Below, piece after piece: positions 47,577 to 56,616 of a stretch of DNA of 64,000 nt. The translations under genes and the position numbers were made by a program. A model generated the notes under the pieces. That model searched no databases and was not told where the DNA came from. It saw only the letters and a list, made by a program, of their open reading frames with translations. The stretch is from Pontibacillus salipaludis (GTDB lineage Bacteria > Bacillota > Bacilli > Bacillales > BH030062): the NCBI RefSeq assembly GCF_014642405.1, contig NZ_BMIN01000021.1, positions 16,251-80,250 on the forward strand, in the 5' to 3' direction. Numbering within the stretch: the first letter of the stretch is position 1; each line of letters opens with the position of its first letter.

Positions 47577-48839
47577 GTGGAAAAGAAGGATTCCATATGG
47601 CGAAATCAAAATTTTGTTCCTTACTTTTTAGCCAATGCCCTATCGAACCTTGGGAATTGGTTTGACTTTGTCGCTGTCCTTATTTTATTCAGATATACGT
47701 GGCAAGCAGATCCGATGTTAATTGCGCTAATTCCTATTATGTATGCCATCCCAAGTATCCTGTTAGGGCAGTTTGCGGGTGTGTTCGCAGATCGAAAAGA
47801 TAAACGGAAACTGCTTATATACTCAGACTGGATCCGCGGAGGACTCACTTTGTTGATCGTATTAACGACTTCACCTTGGTTTGCGCTCCCTGTCCTTTTT
47901 CTGCGTAACGCGGTGGGAGTAGTTAGTTTTCCTGCTCAACAAGGATTAATGAGAAGCATCGTAGTCGAAGAAGATATTATGAAGGCAGTAACGATTAATG
48001 GAAGCTTATATCAACTTATGAAAGTTGTAGGCCCCCTGATCGGTGGTTCCGTAACGGGTTTCTTCTCACCAGAAGTATCCATAGTAGTGAACGCTGCCTC
48101 TTTTATACTGTCTGGGCTGATTTTGCTTAAGGTAGAAGTGAAGCACCAATCCTTTCAAGAGAATGAAGTTCAAGAGGGCAAAGAAGCGAGCAGTTTCCTT
48201 ACTTCATGGAAAGAAGGATGGCGTATCGTTTTAAAAAGTCAGGTCCTCTTTGCCAGTATGATGTTTGGGATTGTAAGCACATTAACGATTCAAATGATTG
48301 ATACTCAAATCGTAACGTTGTTTAGTGAAGTGTTTCCTAATAAACCTGAAATAACAGGGTGGGCGATTTCTGGCATTGGGATGGGTTCACTTATTGTGGT
48401 CCTTTATTTAAATCGGTTGGATGAAATCCTTAGGTATGGATGGTTCTTTGGTATGGGTAGTGCGTTAATAGGAGTCATGGTTCTTGGGTTTGGTTTCCTT
48501 GATCACTTCAACCTAGTGACAGTAGCCTTAGGGCTTTCAATTATTGGCGGTGTTGGGAATGGGATCACATTTACAGCCATCAATTATTTGATTCAAAAAG
48601 AACCTCCACAAGAAGCAATAGGCAGGGTATCGGGAATTGTAGATTCTACTTTAAGTGTGCTGTTTATCGCTGGTCCTTTGCTTGGAGGGATTTTGATTAG
48701 TCAATTTGGGGTGCTGTTGGCTTATAGAGGGATAGGGATATGTTTAGCTGTTATTGGTCTCTTAGGTATTGCTTTGCAACATGTCATATGGGGTGAACGC
48801 AAAGCTCTATCAAAGTCACAATTGGAGAAAGAGGCATAG
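47577..48839 (+). CDS. MFS transporter (drug efflux-like)
   Basis: A 420-residue, 12-helix major facilitator of the MFS_3/enterobactin-exporter type: FVPYFLANALSNLGNWFDFVAV, the loop 2-3 motif GVFADRKDKRKLLIYSD, and SFPAQQGLMRSIV. Such proteins export drugs or macrolide-like compounds by proton antiport. The GTG at 47577 is seven bases after AGGAGG; an ATG six bases earlier abuts the site. Placement after the winged-helix regulator suggests induced expression. Confidence 0.88.
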   Translation: MEKKDSIWRNQNFVPYFLANALSNLGNWFDFVAVLILFRYTWQADPMLIALIPIMYAIPSILLGQFAGVFADRKDKRKLLIYSDWIRGGLTLLIVLTTSPWFALPVLFLRNAVGVVSFPAQQGLMRSIVVEEDIMKAVTINGSLYQLMKVVGPLIGGSVTGFFSPEVSIVVNAASFILSGLILLKVEVKHQSFQENEVQEGKEASSFLTSWKEGWRIVLKSQVLFASMMFGIVSTLTIQMIDTQIVTLFSEVFPNKPEITGWAISGIGMGSLIVVLYLNRLDEILRYGWFFGMGSALIGVMVLGFGFLDHFNLVTVALGLSIIGGVGNGITFTAINYLIQKEPPQEAIGRVSGIVDSTLSVLFIAGPLLGGILISQFGVLLAYRGIGICLAVIGLLGIALQHVIWGERKALSKSQLEKEA

Positions 48840-48898
48840 ATTTTTGAACGGGCTTTGGTGCTTTAGAAGATCGACCAATAGTGAACGTATCTCAAAAA

Positions 48899-48930
48899 CA
48901 AAACCGCAATTCCTATAGGAACTGCGGTTT
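48899..48930. terminator. bidirectional terminator
   Basis: Stem AAAACCGCAATTCC / GGAACTGCGGTTTT with one mismatch and a TATA loop, between the MFS gene and the convergent RDD gene. Confidence 0.88.
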
Positions 48931-48961
48931 TACGTATTTTAAATATAGCTTGAAGAATCAG

Positions 48962-49372
48962 CTAAAATTCTCTTTCGCTTTTTACATACGTACCAGCAAT
49001 AAAGTCATGGATCGCTCTCTTGTCTTCCCTTACAGCGACCATAATGGCACTAACGATAAAGGCAATTCCTATTGTTAATCCGTATAGAAGTCCTGCGACG
49101 ATTACACGCAGAATCATGGTTAGAATCGTAACATTCTCACCGTTCTTCTTGACAATCCGAATATTCATTAATCGCTTTCCAATCACATAGCCTTTCCAGA
49201 CCACAGGGACTATGATTAAGTATAAGGTACTTAATAAATCTGTAATCGTGTAATCCTCTTTATAGAAATCCCCATAGAAAAGAAATGTAATAAAGCTCAA
49301 AATAACCCCAACAATTATCCCGTCTATAAGGTTAGCCAGTAAACGAACCCCAAATCCAGCTGGACGTTCCAT
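48962..49372 (-). CDS. RDD-family membrane protein
   Basis: A 136-residue membrane protein beginning with the RDD-like block AGFGVRLLANLIDGIIVGVIL (Arg/Asp in helix one), followed by three to four helices and GKRLMNIRIVKKNGENVT. RDD proteins are small integral membrane proteins, some shown to act as sodium antiporters; the function of this one is unknown. GGAGGAG precedes the ATG. Confidence 0.9.
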   Translation of the reverse strand: MERPAGFGVRLLANLIDGIIVGVILSFITFLFYGDFYKEDYTITDLLSTLYLIIVPVVWKGYVIGKRLMNIRIVKKNGENVTILTMILRVIVAGLLYGLTIGIAFIVSAIMVAVREDKRAIHDFIAGTYVKSEREF

Positions 49373-49585
49373 TGGATCTCCTCCTTATAAAAGCATCAAT
49401 TCCTCCCACATTGTACTACTCTTGAAAAACGGTTCCAAATAGTTTTAATTATTCATCTAAAAAATCTTCTCGTTATTAACTATTCTTATCAGGTTGAAAA
49501 CATGACGATATTCCATGATTTAGTGGACGGTTGTGGGTTGTTTTGAAATAATTGGTGTAATACGAGTACAGTGTGAGGTGAGGAG

Positions 49586-50083
49586 ATGGAAAGAGTATAC
49601 ATAAGGGACTACAGAATGGAAGATGAACCGTTTCTTGCTTCTATGCTACAAGATCCTGAGATGATGATGTATATAGGAGAGGGGAAAACGAGGGACGATA
49701 AAGGAGTTCATCGTTTCATGAGAAAGATCCTGGACACATATGACCAGAATCCGAGCCTTGGTTTGAAGATTATCATAAGAAAAGAAGATGAGGTCAAGGT
49801 TGGACACGCTGGGATTGTTCCTCAGACAATTGAGGGAACAAAGGAATGGGAGATTGGCTATTGGATTGCCCGTTCTTATTGGGGGAAGGGTTACGCAACA
49901 GAGGTGGCTCAATCCCTAAAGCTTTATGGATTTCGACACTTAAAGGCTAAGAAGCTTATATCCCTTATTCAGCCTGAGAACATGGCTTCTAGAAGAATAG
50001 CTGAAAAGAATGGAATGACAATAGAACGGTTGATTCAGTTATCAGGAAAAGATGTGCTCGTTTATGCTGTTTTAAAGGAATAA
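49586..50083 (+). CDS. GNAT N-acetyltransferase
   Basis: A 165-residue acetyltransferase: VYIRDYRMEDEPFLASML at the start, VGHAGIVPQTI, WEIGYWIARSYWGKGYATEVAQ (acetyl-CoA pyrophosphate loop), and ISLIQPENMASRRIAEKNGM. RimJ/RimL-like, acceptor unknown. GAGGTGAGGAG lies before the ATG, and the promoter-like motif TTTTGAAATAATTGG about 26 bases upstream of it recurs before other genes in the window. Confidence 0.9.
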   Translation: MERVYIRDYRMEDEPFLASMLQDPEMMMYIGEGKTRDDKGVHRFMRKILDTYDQNPSLGLKIIIRKEDEVKVGHAGIVPQTIEGTKEWEIGYWIARSYWGKGYATEVAQSLKLYGFRHLKAKKLISLIQPENMASRRIAEKNGMTIERLIQLSGKDVLVYAVLKE

Positions 50084-50159
50084 GAAAAGAATTAGCTTCA
50101 TGGATAGAAGCTTGTCTTTTATGTTCTCATGTTAAACCTAGGTATAGGAGGTGTTAAGG

Positions 50160-50711
50160 TTGAATCGCTACGCTATTATAACCGTTGGGAAAACCCATAG
50201 TGGCAAAAGCACATTTGCCAAAGAATTGCACCACCATCTATCAAATTCCCATATCATCGATCAGGACAATCACGCTACGTTTATCAATACTTATTATAAA
50301 GATATGCTTCCTGAAGAGGGGCCAAACGTTTTGAAATATGTTGTATCACAATCCATTCTCGACTATGCACTAGATTATACCCATGACCACCTAATTCTCT
50401 CTAATGCCAATTTATCGAGAGTGGGACGTTCAAAGCTGTTGGATCAATTTCGCCAAAGAGGGGTTAAGACGATACTCGTTTACTTCAATCTGCCTAAACA
50501 AGTCCTGGAAGAAAGAATAGAACAAACGAATCGAAGTACCGACATATTTAGAGTTGCCACTACGTTTGAAGAAGTACTAGAGAGGCAATCAGTCAATGAA
50601 CAAGAAGATCTTTTACCACCTACACAATCGGAAACGGATCATTTGTTTGTGATAAATGGCGCAAAAGACACCCACACTGTCATTAGTGATATCTGCAATA
50701 TTGCAGAATAG
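50160..50711 (+). CDS. P-loop kinase-like protein (AAA_33/zeta-toxin-like)
   Basis: A 183-residue cytoplasmic P-loop protein: Walker A GKTHSGKST at residues 9-17, IIDQDNHATFIN after strand two, and a lid region (EERIEQTNRSTD). It resembles small ATP-dependent kinases; the substrate is unknown. The TTG at 50160 follows TAGGAGG by eight bases, whereas the GTG at 50151 overlaps the site. It precedes the NRDE gene by 26 bases and may share its transcript. Confidence 0.8.
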   Translation: MNRYAIITVGKTHSGKSTFAKELHHHLSNSHIIDQDNHATFINTYYKDMLPEEGPNVLKYVVSQSILDYALDYTHDHLILSNANLSRVGRSKLLDQFRQRGVKTILVYFNLPKQVLEERIEQTNRSTDIFRVATTFEEVLERQSVNEQEDLLPPTQSETDHLFVINGAKDTHTVISDICNIAE

Positions 50712-50737
50712 TTCTTAGAAGGTTGAGGTGATGGACG

Positions 50738-51487
50738 ATGTGTTTAATTAACTTTGCTTACAAAATAGATAGCACCTATGATTTAGTTGTAGCAGCAAAC
50801 CGCGATGAGTTTTACCAAAGAGAAACAGCGAAAGCCCACTTTTGGGAGGAGGCTCCACATGTACTTGCTGGACGAGATCTTGAGAAAATGGGAACATGGA
50901 TGGGAGTTACGAAAAGTGGGCGTTTTGCAGCCCTGACAAATTATCGTGCCCCTGATGAAGATACAGAAGGAAAGCGTACGCGCGGGGAGTTGGTAAGTGA
51001 TTTCTTGAAAGGAACAGCGCCACCGAGAGAATATCTAGAGGCTGTTCATGAGAGGAACCATTCATACCCAGGCTTTAATCTCGTCGTTTCGGATGGGGAA
51101 TCTTTATTCTATTATTCAAACCGCGAACGGGATATTCGGAAACTAGAGCCAGGCATTTATGGCCTGAGCAATCATCTGTTAGATACACCGTGGCCGAAAG
51201 TACAAAAAGGAAAAGAAGGATTGGGGGCGTGCTTGGACAGTGGCTCAAGTGAATTGGATCCTTGTCTATTTCAAACGCTTCAACGAGCAGAGCCTGCTAG
51301 TGATCAAGATCTTCCTGACACTGGCATTCCTCTAGAATGGGAGCGAAGTTTATCTCCTCTCTTTATTGATACGCCGAATTATGGAACAAGAGCTTCTACA
51401 TTGGTCTATCAAAACCAAAACCAAATTCGATTTGTTGAGAGGGTATACGAGGGGAAAGAGTTTGAAGATCGAATCTTTACCCTGTAA
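50738..51487 (+). CDS. NRDE family protein (Ntn-hydrolase-like, TANGO2-related)
   Basis: A 249-residue protein starting MCLINFAY, where Cys2 could be an N-terminal nucleophile after methionine removal, with the diagnostic VVAANRDEFYQR block at about residues 18-29, then GTWMGVTKSGRFAALTNYR. It belongs to the NRDE/TANGO2 family, conserved from bacteria to animals, possibly involved in lipid or haem handling; the activity is not settled. GAGGTGATGG precedes the ATG. Confidence 0.92.
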   Translation: MCLINFAYKIDSTYDLVVAANRDEFYQRETAKAHFWEEAPHVLAGRDLEKMGTWMGVTKSGRFAALTNYRAPDEDTEGKRTRGELVSDFLKGTAPPREYLEAVHERNHSYPGFNLVVSDGESLFYYSNRERDIRKLEPGIYGLSNHLLDTPWPKVQKGKEGLGACLDSGSSELDPCLFQTLQRAEPASDQDLPDTGIPLEWERSLSPLFIDTPNYGTRASTLVYQNQNQIRFVERVYEGKEFEDRIFTL

Positions 51488-51492
51488 ATACC

Positions 51493-51521
51493 TTTACAGA
51501 GTAGAATGAATTCTATATAAT
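51493..51521 (+). promoter_or_regulatory. sigma-A promoter of the argS T-box unit
   Basis: TTTACA and TATAAT separated by exactly 17 bases, about 30 bases upstream of the first T-box stem. Confidence 0.75.
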
Positions 51522-51550
51522 AATTTCCAATTAAACAATTTTAACCTGTG

Positions 51551-51786
51551 AAAAAGAGAGTAGTCGTTTGATGACCTGCAGAGAGCCGGGGATGGTGGGA
51601 GCCTGGTGGTAAAAAAGCGATGAACCGGACTTTTGAGGTATAGCTCTGAAAGAAAGTAGGGGTTATCGGGACTTGCCGTTATCAAGTACATAAGCTGACC
51701 TTTCTTTTTCTGAAAGGTAATGAGAGTGGCACCGCGGAAACGATACCCGTCTCTCCTCCTGTAATGGAGGAGGGGCGGGTTTTTTG
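51551..51786 (+). promoter_or_regulatory. T-box riboswitch, arginine specifier CGG
   Basis: A complete T-box leader: stem I with GAGAGCCGGGGATGGTGGGA, the specifier context GAAC-CGG-ACTT at 51622-51632 (codon CGG for arginine), the T-box core GTGGCACCGCGG at 51726-51737 that pairs with uncharged tRNA acceptor ends, and a terminator stem ACCCGTCTCTCCTCC / GGAGGAGGGGCGGGT followed by six Ts. Uncharged tRNA-Arg should favour read-through into argS. Confidence 0.95.
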
Positions 51787-51808
51787 ATGTAGAAAGGGGA
51801 GGTTGAGG

Positions 51809-53506
51809 ATGAATGTTACACATGAGATTACGACGTTGTTGGCAAACGAATTAAACGAACACCTATCACCCGAAAAGATTAAAGCGTTACTGGAAGTACC
51901 GAAACACAACAAGATGGGTGACCTTGCTTTTCCATGCTTCGAACTGGCAAAGGCCTTCAAGAAAAGTCCAGCTTCCATTGCAGGAGAGCTATCCATACAC
52001 ATACAACCATCACCTTCTGTTGTATCTCATATAGAAGCGGTTGGGCCATATGTGAATTTTTTCTTTAACAAAGCATCCTTTACAAAAGAGGTCTTAGCAG
52101 CCGTTCAGACAAAGGGAAATCTTTATGGTGGTCACACATTTGGAAATGGCAAGACGATCACGATGGATTTATCCAGTCCGAATATCGCAAAACCTTTCTC
52201 AATGGGGCATCTTCGTTCAACTGTAATTGGAAATGCAGTAGGCAATATTCTAGAGAAGTGTGGCTATACTGTAGCTCGTTTAAACTACCTCGGCGATTGG
52301 GGGACGCAATTTGGTAAATTAATCGCTGCTTATAAGTTGTGGGGAGTGGAGGAGAAAGTGCGTGCCAATCCCATTCAGGAACTACTCAAGCTATATGTGA
52401 AATTTCATGATGAAGCAAAAGAAGATCCGTCCCTTGAGGAGTTAGGACGTTCCTGGTTTGTAAAACTCGAACAAGGGGATCAAGAGGCAACGGAGCTCTG
52501 GGAATGGTTTCGAGAAGAATCTCTTCATTCCTTCGGGTCGATCTATGATCTTCTTAATGTCTCTTTTGATTCATACAAAGGAGAGTCTTCTTTTCATATG
52601 CAGTCCGAAGAGATTTTAACGATGTTAAAAGAGAAATCATTACTTGAGGAGTCGGATGGAGCTCTTGTAGTACGTTTAGATGATGAAGGTATGCCACCTG
52701 CGCTGATTCAGAAATCAGACGGTACGACACTTTATACAACCCGCGATCTAGCAGCAGCTATTTATAGAAAGGAAACGTACAATCATGCTGCTTCTTTATA
52801 TGTTGTTGGAAACGAACAAAGTCTCCACTTTAAGCAACTTCGCGCTGTATTGAAGAAAATGGGCTACACTTGGGCAGATGAAATCACGCACGTTCCCTTT
52901 GGCATGATGCTTAAAGATGGTAAGAAAATGTCCACTCGTAAAGGCAAAGTTGTTTTCTTAGATGAAGCACTCGAGAAATCAATCCAGTTTGCGAAAGAGA
53001 ATATTGAAGAAAAGAATCCTGACCTTAATCAAAAAGAAGAAGTGGCACAGAAGGTCGGTGTTGGAGCAGTCATTTTCCATGATGTAAAAAACGATCGCCT
53101 CAATGACGTAGAATTCTCTTATGAAGAGATGCTGAAGTTTGAAGGGGGCACGGCTCCTTATTTGCAGTATACGTACGCTCGTGCCAAGTCGATTTTGAGA
53201 AAAGCTGAAGGAGTCACTACCCCTTATGCCTTTAAAGAAGAGGACTGGGAGTACACATGGTCTATTGTTCAAAAGGTAGCTACTTTTCCTGAAGTCATCA
53301 AACAGGCTGCAGCACACTATGATCCTTCTAAAGTGGCTAAATATCTATTGAAGCTTGGTCAAGCGTTTAATAGTTATTATGCGAATGTACGTATTCTAGA
53401 AGAAGGGCCTTACCTGAGTGGACGTTTAGCGTTAACAGAAGCTGTAGCTATTGTGATTTGGGAGGGTCTGAGTCTGCTGGGGATAGAGGTACCGGAAGAA
53501 ATGTAA
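51809..53506 (+). CDS. argS: arginyl-tRNA synthetase
   Basis: A 565-residue class I tRNA synthetase that charges tRNA-Arg. The HIGH-type motif appears as PFSMGHLRST (Ser-Met-Gly-His), and KMSKS as KMSTRKG; the N-terminal Add-1 domain and the C-terminal anticodon-binding DALR domain (YLQYTYARAKSILRKAEG onward) are present. This is the ArgS type I recall as the second, T-box-regulated copy in some bacilli. The ATG at 51809 follows GGGGAGG. Directly downstream of an arginine T-box. Confidence 0.95.
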   Translation: MNVTHEITTLLANELNEHLSPEKIKALLEVPKHNKMGDLAFPCFELAKAFKKSPASIAGELSIHIQPSPSVVSHIEAVGPYVNFFFNKASFTKEVLAAVQTKGNLYGGHTFGNGKTITMDLSSPNIAKPFSMGHLRSTVIGNAVGNILEKCGYTVARLNYLGDWGTQFGKLIAAYKLWGVEEKVRANPIQELLKLYVKFHDEAKEDPSLEELGRSWFVKLEQGDQEATELWEWFREESLHSFGSIYDLLNVSFDSYKGESSFHMQSEEILTMLKEKSLLEESDGALVVRLDDEGMPPALIQKSDGTTLYTTRDLAAAIYRKETYNHAASLYVVGNEQSLHFKQLRAVLKKMGYTWADEITHVPFGMMLKDGKKMSTRKGKVVFLDEALEKSIQFAKENIEEKNPDLNQKEEVAQKVGVGAVIFHDVKNDRLNDVEFSYEEMLKFEGGTAPYLQYTYARAKSILRKAEGVTTPYAFKEEDWEYTWSIVQKVATFPEVIKQAAAHYDPSKVAKYLLKLGQAFNSYYANVRILEEGPYLSGRLALTEAVAIVIWEGLSLLGIEVPEEM

Positions 53507-53535
53507 ACATATTTAAGCTGAATGAAGTGAAAGGA

Positions 53536-53570
53536 GGAAGAGACAAGATAATGAGGGTCTAGTCTCTTCC
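53536..53570 (+). terminator. terminator of argS
   Basis: Stem GGAAGAGAC / GTCTCTTCC with a 17-base loop followed by ATATCTTTAT. Somewhat T-poor, but well placed between argS and the convergent small gene. Confidence 0.65.
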
Positions 53571-53585
53571 ATATCTTTATAAAAT

Positions 53586-53960
53586 TTACTTAGAGGACAA
53601 GCTTACTTCTTCTTCAATAATTGAAAATTCATCAAAGAATCCTCTTACTTTTAAGTCCAAGTGGTAGGAAGGGTCTTCGAGATTGCGGTACGCTACATCT
53701 TTTCGCATGGTAAATACACCAGAAGTATAACTATCCTTCGCCTTAACCAGGGTGATTTGCTTGTCTCTTCCGTTCTCATTTTCTACTTCCACCTCAAATG
53801 AATCACAGGATACATCGAGGCATCGGACATCATAGTGATTCTTTAGCCACAAGGCATAATCCGTATTGTCAGGCTTCATGATGATCAAGAGGATGCTGAC
53901 CATTATAATGATGTATACTGTAGCCGAAGCAACAATGAGTAGGATGTGTTTTATTTTCAA
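53586..53960 (-). CDS. unrecognised membrane-anchored protein
   Basis: A 124-residue protein with one N-terminal hydrophobic helix (about 5-27) and a small extracytoplasmic domain holding two cysteines (VRCLDVSCDSFEV) that may form a disulfide. No family recognised. Start is TTG with GGAGG upstream. It follows the NUDIX gene on the minus strand at 27 bases and may share its transcript. Confidence 0.68.
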   Translation of the reverse strand: MKIKHILLIVASATVYIIIMVSILLIIMKPDNTDYALWLKNHYDVRCLDVSCDSFEVEVENENGRDKQITLVKAKDSYTSGVFTMRKDVAYRNLEDPSYHLDLKVRGFFDEFSIIEEEVSLSSK

Positions 53961-53987
53961 GTCAATACCTCCTCCAGGATAAAGTTG

Positions 53988-54440
53988 TTATAAAGTGCTT
54001 TTTTCAAGGAACGTGTGTATGTAATTCCAATATGATTCATTAAGCCCTTCAGGCAATTCATGAATGGGGAAATACGTAAGATCAATAGACTCTGATTCAT
54101 CCACCCGAATGTTTCCTGAAGGATTGTAAGTCACATAGACTGAAGTAATTGAGTACAGTTCATCTCCATTTCTTAATTTTAAATAATATTCAGGTCCAGA
54201 GAACACATCGAGCAACTCCAAATCACCAAGAGTAAGACCTGTCTCTTCTTTCACTTCTCTTCTTGCAGTATCCTCCAAGCTTTCACCCAGTTCCATCAAC
54301 CCACCAGGGAGTCCCCACTCACCATCACGCCGATGTTGAAGCAATAGCTTACCTTCCTCATTAATAATAATGACGGCCGATCCAGGCAATAGTAGGGGTC
54401 TTGAACCTACTAGTTTCCTAAGTTCCATAACATAGCTCAT
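53988..54440 (-). CDS. NUDIX hydrolase
   Basis: A 150-residue Nudix protein: GSAVIIINEEGKLLLQHRRDGEW, then the Nudix box GGLMELGESLEDTARREVKEETGL with all metal-binding glutamates. It resembles the Bacillus MutT-like enzymes that begin with a RLVGxRPLLLPG stretch. Likely substrates are nucleoside diphosphate derivatives, not further predictable. GGAGG is eight bases before the ATG. Confidence 0.92.
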   Translation of the reverse strand: MSYVMELRKLVGSRPLLLPGSAVIIINEEGKLLLQHRRDGEWGLPGGLMELGESLEDTARREVKEETGLTLGDLELLDVFSGPEYYLKLRNGDELYSITSVYVTYNPSGNIRVDESESIDLTYFPIHELPEGLNESYWNYIHTFLEKSTL

Positions 54441-54556
54441 TCATATTTCCTCCTGAATTTACATAAATCAGATAATTCAAATATGTTACAATATTAACAG
54501 TTTTTGAGATTGTGTGCATTGAAGATTAGTAGAAGTGATGACAAGGAGGAATAAAT

Positions 54557-54985
54557 ATGGTGCCACAACGCGTAAGTTTACTCACAGTAGGAGCTCAAGA
54601 CATTTCAGCACTACGGGAATTTTATCAGAAATTAGGCTGGGAAGAGACAGAGCATGGATACAGCGATTATGCAGTTTTTAAAACAGCGGGTGTCCTGTTT
54701 TCCTTATATTCCTATGACAAATTAGTGCAAGATACTGACCTCCCGATTCCACCACCAGGATCTTTTAAAGGAGTAACGTTTGCGATTAATGTTGATACAC
54801 CAGAGCAAGTTGATGAGACCCTTGCATATGTGAAGGAAGCGGGTGGTCGCGTTTTAAAATCACCTGTTACAGAAGGATCTTCCTTCCGTTCGGCAGCCTT
54901 TGCAGACCCGGAACGTAATACTTGGGAAGTAGCTTATAACCCTGACTCTACCTTCGATGAACGCGGGGCTATGTTAACTATATAA
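54557..54985 (+). CDS. VOC-family (glyoxalase/bleomycin-resistance fold) protein
   Basis: A 142-residue VOC protein: RVSLLTVGAQDISALREFYQKLGWEE, the TAGVLFSLYSYDKL strand, GVTFAINVDTPEQVDETL starting the second half, and FADPERNTWEVAYNP at the C-terminus with the metal-site glutamate. Function is not predictable beyond the fold. AAGGAGG precedes the ATG. The 45-base gap to the next GNAT gene suggests a shared transcript. Confidence 0.88.
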   Translation: MVPQRVSLLTVGAQDISALREFYQKLGWEETEHGYSDYAVFKTAGVLFSLYSYDKLVQDTDLPIPPPGSFKGVTFAINVDTPEQVDETLAYVKEAGGRVLKSPVTEGSSFRSAAFADPERNTWEVAYNPDSTFDERGAMLTI

Positions 54986-55029
54986 AAGGGAGAACTTCTA
55001 TACTTTTAACATAACTTAGGAGGGATAAC

Positions 55030-55578
55030 ATGACTATTCGTTTCTTAGAAAGTGAAAGGGTATTCCTTAGACCTATAGAAGAAGCAGACTTGGACATTTT
55101 CTATTACCAAGGACTTTGGGATGCTGAAGTTAGAAAATTGACAGGAACACAAGCCTTCTTTAGTAGATCTAGTGTAGAGCAGTGGTTTGAAAAGATTTCT
55201 GAAGACTCAGAGCGTATAGACCTACTCATTTGCCAGCAGGAAGATGGAACGCCAATTGGGGACATGGCGATGCTAGATATTGACCATTTGAATCGAAAAG
55301 CGGTAGTGAGAGTTTCCTTATTTGCTAAGGAGACATGGGGGAAAGGATTAGGCACGGAAGCCTTGTCGCTACTTGTGGAGTATGGCTTTAATCAGTTAAA
55401 TCTGAATCGTATTGGTTTAGATGTGTTTTCGTATAATAGTCGTGCGATTCGTTCTTATGAAAAACTTGGATTTATTAAGGAAGGACGGATTCGGGATGCC
55501 TTATTTTATGATGGTGAGTACCACGATTCTATTTTAATGGGGATGAAAGAAGACGAATTTATTAAGCAGCACAAATAG
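55030..55578 (+). CDS. GNAT N-acetyltransferase (RimJ/RimL type)
   Basis: A 182-residue acetyltransferase with ESERVFLRPIEEADLDIF, PIGDMAMLDIDHLNRKAVVRVSL, the WGKGLGTEALSLLVEYGF acetyl-CoA loop and LGFIKEGRIRDALFYDGEYHDS. The C-terminal block is typical of the SpeG/RimL-like branch; the acceptor is unknown. TTAGGAGG lies before the ATG. Another GNAT gene follows after 12 bases, so they form an operon. Confidence 0.9.
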   Translation: MTIRFLESERVFLRPIEEADLDIFYYQGLWDAEVRKLTGTQAFFSRSSVEQWFEKISEDSERIDLLICQQEDGTPIGDMAMLDIDHLNRKAVVRVSLFAKETWGKGLGTEALSLLVEYGFNQLNLNRIGLDVFSYNSRAIRSYEKLGFIKEGRIRDALFYDGEYHDSILMGMKEDEFIKQHK

Positions 55579-55590
55579 GGAGGGAGCGAA

Positions 55591-56472
55591 GTGAAAGAAA
55601 TCATTGAACAGCCACATGATTTAAAAGAGTTAGCTCAGTTTATTGCGAAGCTGAATCAAAATCCCTCAACCCATATCGGCTATGCGGGAGATGAAACAGA
55701 AGAAATCTATGATACGTTAACATCAGATTTCTCAGATTTTGATCCGGCTTCCTCTTTTTCCGTTTGTTATGAGGATGGACACATTGTAGGAGCGATCGGT
55801 GTAGACGCTGATCGAAGTGATGGGAGTGGTGAAGTTTGGGGGCCTTTCATTGAGGATGGCGCGCGGTATAATCTTGCTGAAGAATTATGGGAAGATGTCA
55901 TGACAAAGTTGCAGGGTCACATAAAAACTTATTCTTTCTATATCCATACACGAAATGATTTCGCACAGACGTTCCTGAAGGGGAAAATGGCCAAGAAAGG
56001 CGAAGAGCACCTGGTATTACATATCAATCGTGACAACATACAAGAAGGTCAAACACTTTCTGAAACCTATCCCTATACATCTGCAGATTTAGAAGCTTTT
56101 AAAGCGTTGCACAACTCCACCTTTCCAAAGACCTACTACAACGCGGAGGCAATTATAGGCCGTCTTAATAAGGATCGGAAACTTTTGTTTGCGAAAGATT
56201 CTGCTGGTTCTATACAAGGATATGTATATATAGAAGCCACTCCAGATCATGGTGAAGCGTCAATTGAATACGTGGGAGTTACACGTGTGTCTAGAAGGAA
56301 AGGGATTGGGAAGATGTTAATCTATGCCGCCTTAGACCATTTCTTCTCTTATGAAGAAATACAGGAGGTATCAATCTGTGTAGCTAAGAGGAATGAAGCA
56401 GCCATTGCTTTGTATAAAGGGGTAGGTTTTAAAGAAGGTAGTGAATTAAAGCACTATTTAATAAGCATATAG
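55591..56472 (+). CDS. GNAT-fold acetyltransferase, two-domain
   Basis: A 293-residue protein: an N-terminal half that looks like a degenerate GNAT domain (SVCYEDGHIVGAIGVDADR) and a C-terminal canonical one (TSADLEAFKALHNSTF, YVGVTRVSRRKGIGKMLIYAALDHFF, RNEAAIALYKGVGF). Tandem GNATs of this sort acetylate unknown small molecules or proteins. GTG start following GGGAGGGAG. Last gene of the VOC/GNAT/GNAT run. Confidence 0.87.
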   Translation: MKEIIEQPHDLKELAQFIAKLNQNPSTHIGYAGDETEEIYDTLTSDFSDFDPASSFSVCYEDGHIVGAIGVDADRSDGSGEVWGPFIEDGARYNLAEELWEDVMTKLQGHIKTYSFYIHTRNDFAQTFLKGKMAKKGEEHLVLHINRDNIQEGQTLSETYPYTSADLEAFKALHNSTFPKTYYNAEAIIGRLNKDRKLLFAKDSAGSIQGYVYIEATPDHGEASIEYVGVTRVSRRKGIGKMLIYAALDHFFSYEEIQEVSICVAKRNEAAIALYKGVGFKEGSELKHYLISI

Positions 56473-56616
56473 GATCTTGGATAATCAAGATAGGTCTGTC
56501 TCATCTTTCCTTTGGCTTCTTCATGAACAGCAATTCTTGAAGGGATATGAGAAAAAGGAAACGTTTGTGGGTTTATAACGTATTGTTTGTTATGTACTTA
56601 GGAAGGAGGAGACAGA

